A stretch of DNA of 64,000 bases, from positions 1 through 64,000 of the forward strand of contig OZ241916.1 in NCBI GenBank assembly GCA_965203865.1, in the 5' to 3' direction. Positions 7,881 to 16,323 of the stretch are shown here, in pieces. The notes below the pieces were generated by a model, which made no database searches, was not told the origin of the DNA, and saw only the letters and a program-made list of their open reading frames with translations. Source of the DNA: G965200765 sp965203865. GTDB lineage: Bacteria > Pseudomonadota > Gammaproteobacteria > Arenicellales > JAJDZL01. Position 1 is the first letter of the stretch, and every line of letters begins with the position of its first letter. The position numbers and the translations under genes are program-made.

Positions 7881-9014
7881 TCAGAATCGAACATTACGTT
7901 CAATATCGCTTACTTTTGGTTTAAGCCACTCTTCAAAGCTGGCACGAAGATGCTGCATGTTTTGAGCCCACCAAGCGGAATCCACACGCAGTGCCCCTTC
8001 CATGTTGGATGTCGGCAAATAGGGTTTAACCTGTTCGTCAACCAAGGGTGCAGCTGATTTTCGAACAGGGCCATAGGAAATATGCTTGGTAACATTGGCC
8101 AAGTTCTCGGTTTGGGACGCAAAACGAATAAAGTCTTTTGCATTCGGTATTCGTGGCGACCCTTTTGGAATGGCCCAGTATTCTATTTCCCACAACTGGC
8201 CATCCCATACGATTTCCAACGGCTGGCCATGTTCAACGATTGGACGATAGAGGCGTCCGTTCCAGGCGGAAGCCATTGTAACCGTACCGTTTGCCAGCAT
8301 TTCGACTGGCTGCCCGCCTGAAGTCCACCACTCGATATGGGGCTTCAATATGGTTGCCCGGTCGAAAGCCAGCTGAACCCCTTGGGGTGTTGAAAGTACA
8401 GAATATACATCGTTGGGAGCCACTCCTTCGGCGATTAGAGCCCACTCAAGCAATCCTCTCGGGTCACGCCTTAATCCGCGTTTCCCGGGGAATTGCTCGT
8501 AGTTGAAAAAATCTGCAATTGTGCTCGGTACTGCGTCTGAGAACGCTTCTTTGTTGTAAGCGTAGACTGTTGACCAAACCACGCTTGGATACCCGCAGTC
8601 ATGAAAATACTCTTGCGGAATATCTTCGCTTACCGGAGTTCCGTCCGAACCCATCGTCAAAATGGACTCGTCAGCGGCCTCAAGGAGTCCCTCGTTGCAA
8701 GCTTCAATCAAATCGGAATACTCCATGTCGACAACGTCCCATCGTACGTTGGCTGAATTCACTTGCTCGCGAATTTCATTAACCCCGCCGCCGTAGGTTA
8801 CCATGTCAACCATTTTTCCCGTTTGGGCCTCCCAAGGCCTTACATGTGCGAGCATTTGACTGCGAGTATAGTCGCCGCCGAAACTGGCAACGCGCAGAGT
8901 TTGCTCGTAAAGATTCACTTGTGCTTGCGCATGACTACCAATACTGCCCAAGACAAAAAACGCCGCAGACAGTACGCATAGTCGTGAAGCAACAAGCATT
9001 ATCTGTTTGTGCAT
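7881..9014 (-). CDS. periplasmic solute-binding protein, PotD/PotF (spermidine/putrescine) family
   Basis: The 377-residue protein has a signal peptide ending near AQAQV (residue about 32). The mature protein is a type-II ABC solute-binding fold of the polyamine type: TLRVASFGGDYTRSQ opening strand, VTYGGGVNEI, WDVVDMEYSDLI, and WEIEYWAIPKGSPRIPNAKDFIRF near the second lobe. No ABC permease or ATPase of this family is encoded nearby. Instead the next gene of the operon is a BCCT carrier. The start is supported by GGGAGG six bases upstream. The ligand may be a polyamine, betaine or related cation; this cannot be settled from sequence. Confidence 0.87.
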   Translation of the reverse strand: MHKQIMLVASRLCVLSAAFFVLGSIGSHAQAQVNLYEQTLRVASFGGDYTRSQMLAHVRPWEAQTGKMVDMVTYGGGVNEIREQVNSANVRWDVVDMEYSDLIEACNEGLLEAADESILTMGSDGTPVSEDIPQEYFHDCGYPSVVWSTVYAYNKEAFSDAVPSTIADFFNYEQFPGKRGLRRDPRGLLEWALIAEGVAPNDVYSVLSTPQGVQLAFDRATILKPHIEWWTSGGQPVEMLANGTVTMASAWNGRLYRPIVEHGQPLEIVWDGQLWEIEYWAIPKGSPRIPNAKDFIRFASQTENLANVTKHISYGPVRKSAAPLVDEQVKPYLPTSNMEGALRVDSAWWAQNMQHLRASFEEWLKPKVSDIERNVRF

Positions 9015-9380
9015 AAATAATCCTCCCGATTCACGTGTTTTTCAATTTTGAAGTAAATTTTAAGAGAAGCGATGTGTAGTAGAATATGAGAGGCGTAGCG
9101 AAAACTCAATTGAAGGAGAATCGCGAGAGCATCATCTGTATTTTGGTTCATTGTTGAATACCTCTTGCTAAACGCATAGACAAGACTTATATATGAATGT
9201 TAATGAAGTCTAAGCGTTATTGCAATTTATTTTATGTACAACCTCGTTTGAACAACTGATGAAAAACAGCCAGCTTGCTGAAAATTCTATCCAGATTGAA
9301 AATCGGTGCGTTGTTGCGCCACGCCGTTTTTTTCAAAATCGATTATTGTTTGCCCAGGCAAATTGACCGACGTGTCGAAC
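9015..9380. other. divergent intergenic region between the binding-protein gene and ybbA
   Basis: These 366 bases separate divergent transcription units. The minus-strand ribosome site GGGAGG (plus 9021-9026) is clear. The stretch is AT-rich and should hold both promoters, but I see no confident -35/-10 pair. A frame is open from 9306 into ybbA without a good start. No RNA gene or repeat was seen. Confidence 0.6.
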
Positions 9381-10061
9381 ATGATTTCTTTGAGCAGCGT
9401 TTGGCTGTCGCTGGAAAGCCAAGCGGGAACTGTTGACATATTAAAGGGCGTTGACCTCAAAATCAGCGCTGGTGAAAGTGTGAGCATTACGGGGCCGTCA
9501 GGTGCCGGAAAAACTTCCTTGATGATGATTGTCGGCGGCCTTGAGAGACCCACTCGCGGAAGAGTTGAAGTTGCAGGGAGCCTGTTGAACGGGCAGGACG
9601 AAGATACGCTAGCTCGTTTTCGACGCGACAATATCGGCATTGTATTTCAGTCGTTTCACTTGATCCCAACGATGACAGCACTTGAAAATGCAGCGATTCC
9701 ACTTGAATTATCCGGCGACTCGGAAGCCTTTGCAAAGGCGGGTGCCGAGTTGAAGCTTGTGGGGCTCGAGCACAGGCTGAACCACTATCCGAGCCAATTG
9801 TCCGGCGGTGAGCAGCAGAGGGTTGCTTTGGCGCGTGCTCTTGTTGCTCAGCCGAACCTGATCCTTGCAGACGAGCCAACCGGCAATCTTGATGGTGAAA
9901 ACAGTACAAAGATTATGGAGTTGCTATTTCAGCTGTGCCGTAAAAAAAGCGCAACCCTGGTGTTGATTACGCATCAGTCCGATCTTGCCGCCAAGTGCCA
10001 TCGCAATATTGAGTTGGTCGACGGCTTGATTGTGTCAGATACCACAAACACAGTTCAGTAA
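9381..10061 (+). CDS. ybbA: ABC transporter ATP-binding protein, YbbA (LolD-like)
   Basis: This is the ATPase half of a MacB/LolD-type ABC system, which works with the FtsX-like permease encoded next. The ATG at 9381 gives a canonical N-terminus (MISLSSVWLSLESQAG). An in-frame extension to 9306 has no homology and is rejected. Motifs: Walker A GPSGAGKT at 38-45, Q-loop FQSFHLIP, ABC signature LSGGEQQRVALARAL, Walker B LILADEPTGNLD and the switch His in LITHQ. In E. coli ybbA-ybbP is divergent from tesA. Proposed roles for the pair concern export or extraction of envelope lipids or lipoproteins, but none is established. Confidence 0.9.
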   Translation: MISLSSVWLSLESQAGTVDILKGVDLKISAGESVSITGPSGAGKTSLMMIVGGLERPTRGRVEVAGSLLNGQDEDTLARFRRDNIGIVFQSFHLIPTMTALENAAIPLELSGDSEAFAKAGAELKLVGLEHRLNHYPSQLSGGEQQRVALARALVAQPNLILADEPTGNLDGENSTKIMELLFQLCRKKSATLVLITHQSDLAAKCHRNIELVDGLIVSDTTNTVQ

Positions 10062-10082
10062 TTGAGCAAAGCCGGGGATTCG

Positions 10083-12605
10083 ATGACTCGAATTTCGTTA
10101 AGACTGGCATTCCGGGACATTCGTCAAGGTCACAAGGGGTTCTGGATTTTCGTTGGCTGCCTTGTGGTCGGTGTTGCAGCAATAACCGCTGTAATGACAC
10201 TGACAGCGAGTGTACTGAACGGAATCTCGCGAGACGGGCAAATTGTGCTAGGGGGCGATATTGCACTTGGCACCCAGTACCGCGGCATGAGTAGCGAACA
10301 GCTGGAATATCTGGAACAAACTGCTGAATCCGTAACTGAATTTATAGAGATGCGCACGTTGATGCGGCACTCCGAAGTGGACAAGAGTACCATGGTTGAA
10401 GTCAAGGCGGTGCAAAGTTCCTACCCATTGTACGGGGAAGTGAAAACACGCGGTGGCGGGCCGTTGCAAGAATATATCAACAGGCGCGTCGAAAACTGGG
10501 GTGCGCTGGTAGATCCTGCGCTAATTGAGGCCAATCATGTAGAAGTTGGAGACAAGGTGTTCCTTGGCGATGCAGAGCTCGAAATTACCGGGGTCATTGA
10601 ACAAGAACCGGACCGGCTTGGCGGGTCGGGAGAATTCGGATTTTGGCCGCGGATTCTGGTACATCGCGATTCTCTCGCTGACTCGGGACTGGTTGTGGGA
10701 GGAAGTCGGAACTTCTACGAATATCGATTGCGGTTGGCAGATACGACTGAGCTTGCTGAACGAATACAGAAGATCAGGGATGCCTTTCCAGAAGCCGTCT
10801 GGACCGTACGCGACAGCAGCGAAGCGGCGCCGAATCTTACAGAGCTGGTGCAGCGACTCGGTGTTCTCATGTCGCTTGCTGGCCTGACAACACTGCTTGT
10901 TGGCGGTGTTGGCGTAAGCAATGCGGTACGTGCGTATCTGGATACGCGTCTTGGTACCATTGCGATATTAAAGTGCCTTGGTGCTTCGAGAAAATTTGTT
11001 TTTCGAATGTTCCTGATGCAAATCATGATGCTTTCCGGTCTGGGAATTGCGATTGGCGTTGCAATCGGGTCGCTGGCACCGGTATTCGCAGCACAAATAG
11101 TTCAGCGCGTTTTGTCGGTTCCGTTTGACCTTGGACTCAATCCGTATGTCATTTTTATTGCTGCCGTTTACGGTTTTGTGACATCGCTTTTGTTTTCGAT
11201 TTGGCCCTTGGCATCTGCGCTCAGTACTACGCCGGGCGCACTGTTTCGAAGCGTTGTTGCAGACATCAACAGGACAGCTTCGTGGCACTATGTAATTGTC
11301 TCCGCGGCTCTGGCAGCTGTTTTGGCTGCAATCGCGATTGTTACAGCATTCGAAACAAGGTTTGCAGTTTGGTTTGTAATCAGTGCCGTAATGGCATGGT
11401 TCGTATTCAAGGCAATAGGCTTGCTTGTGATTGTATCGGCGCGCCGCCTGCGAAACCGCAGGTCGTCAATTGCACGGCTCGCAATTACCAATCTGTTTCG
11501 ACCCGGAAGTTCAACATCGGACATTGTTCTCGCAATCGGGCTTGGCTTGACTGTCTTGATTACTGTGTCCATGGTTTCATCGAACATGAACAGCCAGGTC
11601 AATGAATTGATACCCAGCCGCGCACCGACGTTTTTCTTTGTAGACATTCAGTCAAGCCAGTTTGCTGAATTCGTTGATGCGATTGATGTCGAAAACGAGA
11701 GCGATCTGGAAGTGATGCCGTTCATTCGGGGTCGAATTACAAAAGTTAAAGGCATGGACGCCAGGGAGGCGATAGTTCAAGAAGATGGTGACTGGCTGTT
11801 GGACAGCGACCGCGCGTTCACCTATTCCAAAGTTCCTCCCGGAGAAGGAAAAATTGTTCAGGGAGAGTGGTGGCCGGAAGACTATGCCGGCTCGCCGTTG
11901 CTGTCTATTCATGCTGATGTTGCAAAAACATTCGACTTGTCGCTTGGTGACACAATGACCATCAACATCCTGGGACGTGAAATTACTGGCGAAGTCAGCA
12001 ATGTCCGCGACCTGAACTGGCAGTCCATGCAGTTGAATTTTGCTGTGATGCTTTCTCCCGAGCCATTGCGAACCATTCCCCACTCCTATATAGCCACCGC
12101 CAGTATTTCCGATGACGACGAATTCAAACTGCAAGACCGAATTGCAACCTCCTTTCCCAACATAACTGTGGTCCGCGTGAAAGACGTGCTGCAAAGACTG
12201 GGAAACTACATGGTGCAAATTCGCGATACTGCCCGGGGAGTCAGTGCGATCACAATCATTGCGGGCATACTGGTGCTCGCCGGCGTGGTGATTTCTGAAA
12301 ATCGTCGTCGGGCCTACGAAGGCGTGCTGCTGAAAACGCTCGGTGCGCAGCGAAAGTATATTTTCTCGGTTTACGGCCTTGAATACTTGATACAGGGTTT
12401 CATCACGGCAGTAGTTGCATCTGTTCTCGGAACGCTGGCATCGTGGGTCGTTTTGACTGCATTAATGAGATGGGACTGGATTTTTATTCCGTCCAGCGTT
12501 TTGTACACGGTTTTTCTTAGTCTTGCCATTTCCCTGCTTTTGGGAATGCTGGGAATTTGGCGCGCGCTCCTGCATCGACCGCTGGTTTATCTGCGGAACG
12601 AATAA
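10083..12605 (+). CDS. ybbP: ABC transporter permease, YbbP (FtsX/MacB-like)
   Basis: This large inner-membrane permease (840 residues) has two FtsX-type halves. It has an N-terminal transmembrane helix, a periplasmic MacB-like domain and three helices around 265-370. A central pair of helices (about 415-460) and a second periplasmic domain follow, and three C-terminal helices include the GVLLKTLGAQRKYI coupling segment. The matching first coupling segment is AILKCLGASRKFVF near 300. ATG at 10083 is preferred because GGGGAT lies five bases upstream; the frame is open from 10062. It is 21 bases after ybbA and presumably co-transcribed. Confidence 0.9.
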   Translation: MTRISLRLAFRDIRQGHKGFWIFVGCLVVGVAAITAVMTLTASVLNGISRDGQIVLGGDIALGTQYRGMSSEQLEYLEQTAESVTEFIEMRTLMRHSEVDKSTMVEVKAVQSSYPLYGEVKTRGGGPLQEYINRRVENWGALVDPALIEANHVEVGDKVFLGDAELEITGVIEQEPDRLGGSGEFGFWPRILVHRDSLADSGLVVGGSRNFYEYRLRLADTTELAERIQKIRDAFPEAVWTVRDSSEAAPNLTELVQRLGVLMSLAGLTTLLVGGVGVSNAVRAYLDTRLGTIAILKCLGASRKFVFRMFLMQIMMLSGLGIAIGVAIGSLAPVFAAQIVQRVLSVPFDLGLNPYVIFIAAVYGFVTSLLFSIWPLASALSTTPGALFRSVVADINRTASWHYVIVSAALAAVLAAIAIVTAFETRFAVWFVISAVMAWFVFKAIGLLVIVSARRLRNRRSSIARLAITNLFRPGSSTSDIVLAIGLGLTVLITVSMVSSNMNSQVNELIPSRAPTFFFVDIQSSQFAEFVDAIDVENESDLEVMPFIRGRITKVKGMDAREAIVQEDGDWLLDSDRAFTYSKVPPGEGKIVQGEWWPEDYAGSPLLSIHADVAKTFDLSLGDTMTINILGREITGEVSNVRDLNWQSMQLNFAVMLSPEPLRTIPHSYIATASISDDDEFKLQDRIATSFPNITVVRVKDVLQRLGNYMVQIRDTARGVSAITIIAGILVLAGVVISENRRRAYEGVLLKTLGAQRKYIFSVYGLEYLIQGFITAVVASVLGTLASWVVLTALMRWDWIFIPSSVLYTVFLSLAISLLLGMLGIWRALLHRPLVYLRNE

Positions 12606-12614
12606 CTTGCGCTT

Positions 12615-12623
12615 TGATATAAT
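12615..12623 (+). promoter_or_regulatory. extended -10 promoter element upstream of mlaD
   Basis: TGATATAAT fits the extended -10 consensus TGnTATAAT exactly and lies 74 bases before mlaD. No convincing -35 is present, which is common for extended -10 promoters. It would let mlaD-mlaB be transcribed independently of ybbAP. Confidence 0.55.
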
Positions 12624-12696
12624 TTTCAAATCAATGTCTCATGAATTTTGATGAATCAATCATGGAATCTATACTTACGCTGCGGAGCGGTTACGA

Positions 12697-13161
12697 ATGA
12701 AGCGCACAACAGTTGAAATTTGGGTTGGCCTGTTTGTCATGGCAGGAATCGCTGCTGTGGTTATACTGGCATTTCAGGTTGGCCGCGCATCTTTGTTTAG
12801 TTTCGACGAAAATTATCGTGTTTATGCCCGTTTTGACAATATCGGGGGACTGAACCTGAAAGCTCCGGTAACCGTGTCCGGTGTTGGAGTCGGAAGGGTG
12901 GACAGTATCCGGATTGACCCGGATGACTATAGTGCAGTGGTTGGCATGAATATTTCCGTCAGTTACAATCAAATTCCAATAGATTCCAGTGCACGTATAT
13001 TGACTTCAGGCCTGCTAGGAGCGCAGTACATTGGATTGGAGCCCGGTGGCGAGGAAGAATATTTGCTGGATGGCGATTATATTGAACTGACGCAATCTGC
13101 ATTTTCAATAGAAAACTTGATTGGCGAGTTTTTATTTCGTTCCACAAGTGAAAGCAACTAG
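12697..13161 (+). CDS. mlaD: outer membrane lipid asymmetry protein MlaD (MCE domain)
   Basis: MlaD is the membrane-anchored MCE-domain subunit that forms a hexameric ring with the MlaFEB ABC transporter and exchanges phospholipid with MlaC. The 154-residue product has an N-terminal anchor (EIWVGLFVMAGIAAVVILAF) and a single MCE domain (VYARFDNIGGLNLKAPVTVSGV, LLGAQYIGLEPGG). A GGAG ribosome site lies nine bases upstream. The usual mlaF and mlaE genes do not precede it and mlaC does not follow; only the STAS partner mlaB is present. Confidence 0.92.
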   Translation: MKRTTVEIWVGLFVMAGIAAVVILAFQVGRASLFSFDENYRVYARFDNIGGLNLKAPVTVSGVGVGRVDSIRIDPDDYSAVVGMNISVSYNQIPIDSSARILTSGLLGAQYIGLEPGGEEEYLLDGDYIELTQSAFSIENLIGEFLFRSTSESN

Positions 13162-13210
13162 TTCGCTGAAAGCGACAACCTGCCGTTCAATAGCCGATCA
13201 GCCTGTAAAA

Positions 13211-13519
13211 ATGACCCCAAACCTTGTCGGGCAAGCAAACGGAAAATTCGGTCTGGTTGGTGACTTGAAGTTCGAAACCGTTACTTCGCTGCATGCCGAT
13301 TCAAAGAAATTCTTGTCAAGCGGTAAAGCGGTTTCAATTGACATGAGCAAGGTGGGTGCGGTTGACAGTGCCGGAGTTGTAATGCTGGTTGACTGGCTCC
13401 AGCAGTCTGACGATTGCGGAGTTGAACTTCAATTTGAAAATATTCCCGAGCAAGCGAGTCGGCTTATACAAGTCAGCGGGCTCGCCGGACTGTTTCCGGG
13501 TCTGTGCAATTCAGATTAG
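13211..13519 (+). CDS. mlaB: STAS-domain protein MlaB
   Basis: The 102-residue product is a single STAS domain: a beta strand, then SIDMSKVGAVDSAGVVMLVDWL with the conserved Ser of the SSG-like loop replaced as DSAG, and a closing helix ASRLIQVSGLAGLFP. MlaB binds the MlaF ATPase and controls assembly of the Mla transporter. ATG at 13211 fits the domain boundary; the open frame to 13121 overlaps mlaD out of frame and is not conserved-looking. It lies 49 bases after mlaD, leaving no room for mlaC. I infer it acts with MlaF/MlaE encoded elsewhere. Confidence 0.8.
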   Translation: MTPNLVGQANGKFGLVGDLKFETVTSLHADSKKFLSSGKAVSIDMSKVGAVDSAGVVMLVDWLQQSDDCGVELQFENIPEQASRLIQVSGLAGLFPGLCNSD

Positions 13520-13685
13520 GTCAGACGTGTCGTATTGCCCGAACAGGAAGAATGCACATTTATCGCCAAAATTTTTCAGATGAACCTGGGCTGAGGTATA
13601 CACAACATCGGCAAAAAGGTTGTTGTGGTAAAATACAAGCCGGTATTCAAATTGTAAGTGTCGGTTTCTTATATATTTATTGTCA

Positions 13686-13928
13686 ATGGTAACGCCCGAA
13701 TTAGTCAAACAGTGGATTGAATCCGGACTTGCGGGCTCAGTTGCAGAAGTTGAAGGCGATGGCAGGCACTTTAATGCCGTGGTCGTCTGTGCTGAATTTC
13801 AGGGCAGGTCAATGCTTGAACAGCATCGTATGGTTTACGATGGCTTGGGTGACAAGATGGATGAAACGATACATGCCTTGTCGCTTCAGACATATACACC
13901 TGAGCAGAGGAAGATTCAAACGACATAA
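13686..13928 (+). CDS. ibaG: BolA-family protein IbaG
   Basis: IbaG (YrbA) is a small BolA-like protein that binds [2Fe-2S] clusters together with the monothiol glutaredoxin Grx4. The 80-residue product has the pattern VEGDGRHFNAVVV, then the helix-turn with LEQHRMVYDGLGDKM carrying the conserved His, and a final LSLQTYTPEQ strand. ATG at 13686 is preferred over the TTG at 13680; no clear ribosome site is visible. Its position just before murA is classical, and here grxD, its biochemical partner, is inserted between the two. Confidence 0.9.
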   Translation: MVTPELVKQWIESGLAGSVAEVEGDGRHFNAVVVCAEFQGRSMLEQHRMVYDGLGDKMDETIHALSLQTYTPEQRKIQTT

Positions 13929-13972
13929 TTTATTGATATTATTAATTTGCTAGTAAACAACGAGAATAAATC

Positions 13973-14284
13973 ATGAATGTAGAGGAGAGAATCAAAGAGA
14001 CAGTTTCCAGCAACAAGATAGTGCTGTTTATGAAGGGTACGCCGCAGTTTCCGCAATGTGGATTCTCATCGCGTGCCGTGCAGATTCTGGAAGCTTGCGG
14101 TGCAGAGTTCGCCGCAGTAAATGTTTTGAGCGACATGGATGTACGGGAAGGGATAAAAAAATTTTCCAGCTGGCCGACAATTCCTCAACTTTATATAGAC
14201 GGTGAATTTATTGGCGGAAGCGATATTTTAATGACCATGTATCAGAACGGCGAGTTGCAAGAAAAGATTGCAACTTTGAACTAG
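13973..14284 (+). CDS. grxD: monothiol glutaredoxin Grx4 (GrxD)
   Basis: Grx4 is a CGFS-type monothiol glutaredoxin that coordinates a glutathione-ligated [2Fe-2S] cluster and passes it on, often as a heterodimer with BolA proteins. The 103-residue product has the active-site CGFS at 29-32, preceded by the FMKGTPQFPQ loop, plus the glutathione-binding WPTIPQLYIDGEFIGGSDI. It sits 44 bases after ibaG, so the two interacting partners are gene neighbours. Confidence 0.95.
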   Translation: MNVEERIKETVSSNKIVLFMKGTPQFPQCGFSSRAVQILEACGAEFAAVNVLSDMDVREGIKKFSSWPTIPQLYIDGEFIGGSDILMTMYQNGELQEKIATLN

Positions 14285-14314
14285 TCGGAATGCCGTGCCA
14301 CTGAGGGGGTGCAA

Positions 14315-15622
14315 ATGGACAAGCTGATCGTTACAGGCGGTGTACCGCTTCGCGGCACAGTCAGGATATCCGGAGCAAAAAATTCGGCGCTTCCTATTTT
14401 GATATCGTCACTCTTGACCGACCAGTCACTACGAGTCAGCAACGTTCCACACCTTCAGGATGTAACTACAACGCTCGACCTGCTCGGTCGTCTGGGCGTA
14501 ACATTTCAGCTTGACGAATCCATGTCGGTCGAGGCCAATTCTGCCAACATCAAGCAGTATCGAGCAGCGTATGAACTTGTGAAAACAATGCGCGCTTCAA
14601 TACTTGTGCTGGGACCGCTGCTTGCACGCTTCGGGCGAGCGGAGGTAGCCATGCCTGGCGGATGCGCAATTGGGTCGCGTCCCGTCGGACTCCACATCAA
14701 GGGCCTTATCGCCATGGGAGCGGAAATCGAAATTGAAGATGGCTACATCAAGGCGAGAGCGAACAAACTGCGCGGCGCACATATAGTTATGGACACCATT
14801 TCGGTAACTGGAACAGAGAACCTGATGATGACTGCCAGTATTGCAAGAGGTACAACTGTTATCGAAAATGCGGCGCGCGAGCCGGAGGTTACAGATCTTG
14901 CAAATTGCCTTGTTGAAATGGGCGCGAAGATTGACGGGATTGGCACAGACAAAATAACAATTGAAGGCGTGGAAAGACTTTACGGCAATACGCACAAAAT
15001 CATCTCCGACAGGATTGAAGCGGGGACTTTTCTGGTAGCAGGAGCGGTTACCGGAGGGGAAGTGCTGGTTCGCGATGTTCAGCCAGAAAACTTGACTGCA
15101 GTGCTGGACAAGCTGGCAGAAGCTGGAGCAGATATTGAAATCGGCACTGACTGGGTAAGGCTGTCCATGAGTTCCGGTCGACCGAAAGCAGTTGATATAC
15201 GAACAGCGCCGTTTCCTGCATTTCCAACGGACATGCAGGCGCAGCTGCTGATGCTGAACTGCATTGCCAAGGGCAACGGCATTGTAACCGAAACGATTTT
15301 TGAAAATCGATTCATGCACGTTCAGGAACTGCAGCGCATGGGCGCTTCAATCACAATGGAGGGAGGCACTGCAATCGTCAAAGGTGTTTCCCAGTTGAAA
15401 GGTGCTCCTGTAATGGCAACAGATTTGCGCGCCTCAGCCTGTCTGGCTCTCGCCGGCCTGGTCGCAAAGTCCGTTACGGAAATTGAGCGTATTTACCATA
15501 TTGATCGCGGGTATCAGTGTATTGAAGAAAAACTGGCGCAACTCGGTGCACAAATTCGCCGCATACACGACAACAAGTATTCTGCAAGTCAGCAAGAACA
15601 GATTGCTGCGCACGCAGCGTAA
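14315..15622 (+). CDS. murA: UDP-N-acetylglucosamine 1-carboxyvinyltransferase MurA
   Basis: MurA transfers enolpyruvate from PEP to UDP-GlcNAc, the first committed step of peptidoglycan synthesis and the target of fosfomycin. The 435-residue protein has the KNSALP substrate motif at 22-27 and the mobile loop PGGCAIGSRP with the catalytic Cys at 117, so the fosfomycin-sensitive Cys form is retained. ATG at 14315 is chosen because GAGGGGG lies just upstream; a GTG six bases earlier is in frame. The tail after residue 420 is a little longer than in E. coli. Confidence 0.96.
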   Translation: MDKLIVTGGVPLRGTVRISGAKNSALPILISSLLTDQSLRVSNVPHLQDVTTTLDLLGRLGVTFQLDESMSVEANSANIKQYRAAYELVKTMRASILVLGPLLARFGRAEVAMPGGCAIGSRPVGLHIKGLIAMGAEIEIEDGYIKARANKLRGAHIVMDTISVTGTENLMMTASIARGTTVIENAAREPEVTDLANCLVEMGAKIDGIGTDKITIEGVERLYGNTHKIISDRIEAGTFLVAGAVTGGEVLVRDVQPENLTAVLDKLAEAGADIEIGTDWVRLSMSSGRPKAVDIRTAPFPAFPTDMQAQLLMLNCIAKGNGIVTETIFENRFMHVQELQRMGASITMEGGTAIVKGVSQLKGAPVMATDLRASACLALAGLVAKSVTEIERIYHIDRGYQCIEEKLAQLGAQIRRIHDNKYSASQQEQIAAHAA

Positions 15623-15669
15623 ATTATATTTCGCAAAATTCTTCCCCTGGTGGAAAGGGGCTTGTCTCA

Positions 15670-16320
15670 ATGAGCGAATTGAACAGTCAAATCTCTATTG
15701 CCGTATCCAAGGGCCGCATCGTGCTTGAAGCGTTGCCCTTGCTGGTTCGCGCAGGACTGTCACCGGTGGAAGATATGAAGACTTCAAGAAAACTGCTGAT
15801 TGAAACTGTAAATCCCAATGTAAAGCTTGTCGTCGTCCGAAGCGAGGATGTTCCAACTTATGTCAGGCTTGGCGGTGCCGATTTTGGAATTGTCGGAAAG
15901 GATATCCTCCTTGAGCTGGAAAATGACGAGTTTTATGAATTGCTGGATTTGGGACTGTCCAAATGTCGCCTGGTTCTGGCGGAAAAAGTAGACAGCAATT
16001 CATGTGAGTCGCTACGCAACGGACGTAAAAGAAGAGTCGCTACCAAGTATGTGAATACTGCGAGAAAGTACTTTGCCGGAAAGGGGATTCATGTGGAAGT
16101 GATGAAACTCACCGGTTCAATGGAACTTGCGCCTCTTTGCGGGATTGCGGACCGGATAGTTGACCTTGCCCAGACCGGGAAAACGCTAAAAAGCAACGGT
16201 CTTGCTGAAGTCGAGACAATTTCCGACATCAGTGCACGGCTGGTTGCCAATAAAGCATCAATGCGGCTAAAGGAAAAACTCATGAAGAAAATTGTTCGGC
16301 AAATAAAGGATGCCTTGTAG
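15670..16320 (+). CDS. hisG: ATP phosphoribosyltransferase catalytic subunit HisG (short form)
   Basis: HisG condenses ATP with PRPP in the first step of histidine synthesis. The 216-residue product is the short HisG_S type: it has the two-lobed catalytic core (AVSKGRI, GADFGIVGKD, KYVNTARKYF, LAPLCGIADRIVDLAQTG with the PRPP loop) but no C-terminal ACT-like regulatory domain. Short HisG enzymes normally need the HisRS-like HisZ subunit for activity and feedback. No hisZ is in this window, so it should lie elsewhere. hisD follows after three bases. Confidence 0.95.
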   Translation: MSELNSQISIAVSKGRIVLEALPLLVRAGLSPVEDMKTSRKLLIETVNPNVKLVVVRSEDVPTYVRLGGADFGIVGKDILLELENDEFYELLDLGLSKCRLVLAEKVDSNSCESLRNGRKRRVATKYVNTARKYFAGKGIHVEVMKLTGSMELAPLCGIADRIVDLAQTGKTLKSNGLAEVETISDISARLVANKASMRLKEKLMKKIVRQIKDAL

Positions 16321-16323
16321 AAA

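Noticed and set aside
9306..9380. Longer N-terminus for YbbA
   Set aside because: The 25 extra residues (including two adjacent Cys near the start) have no counterpart in ABC ATPases; the domain begins exactly at the ATG at 9381.
13121..13210. Upstream extension of the MlaB frame
   Set aside because: It overlaps mlaD in another frame and the residues do not belong to the STAS domain; ATG 13211 fits the domain boundary.
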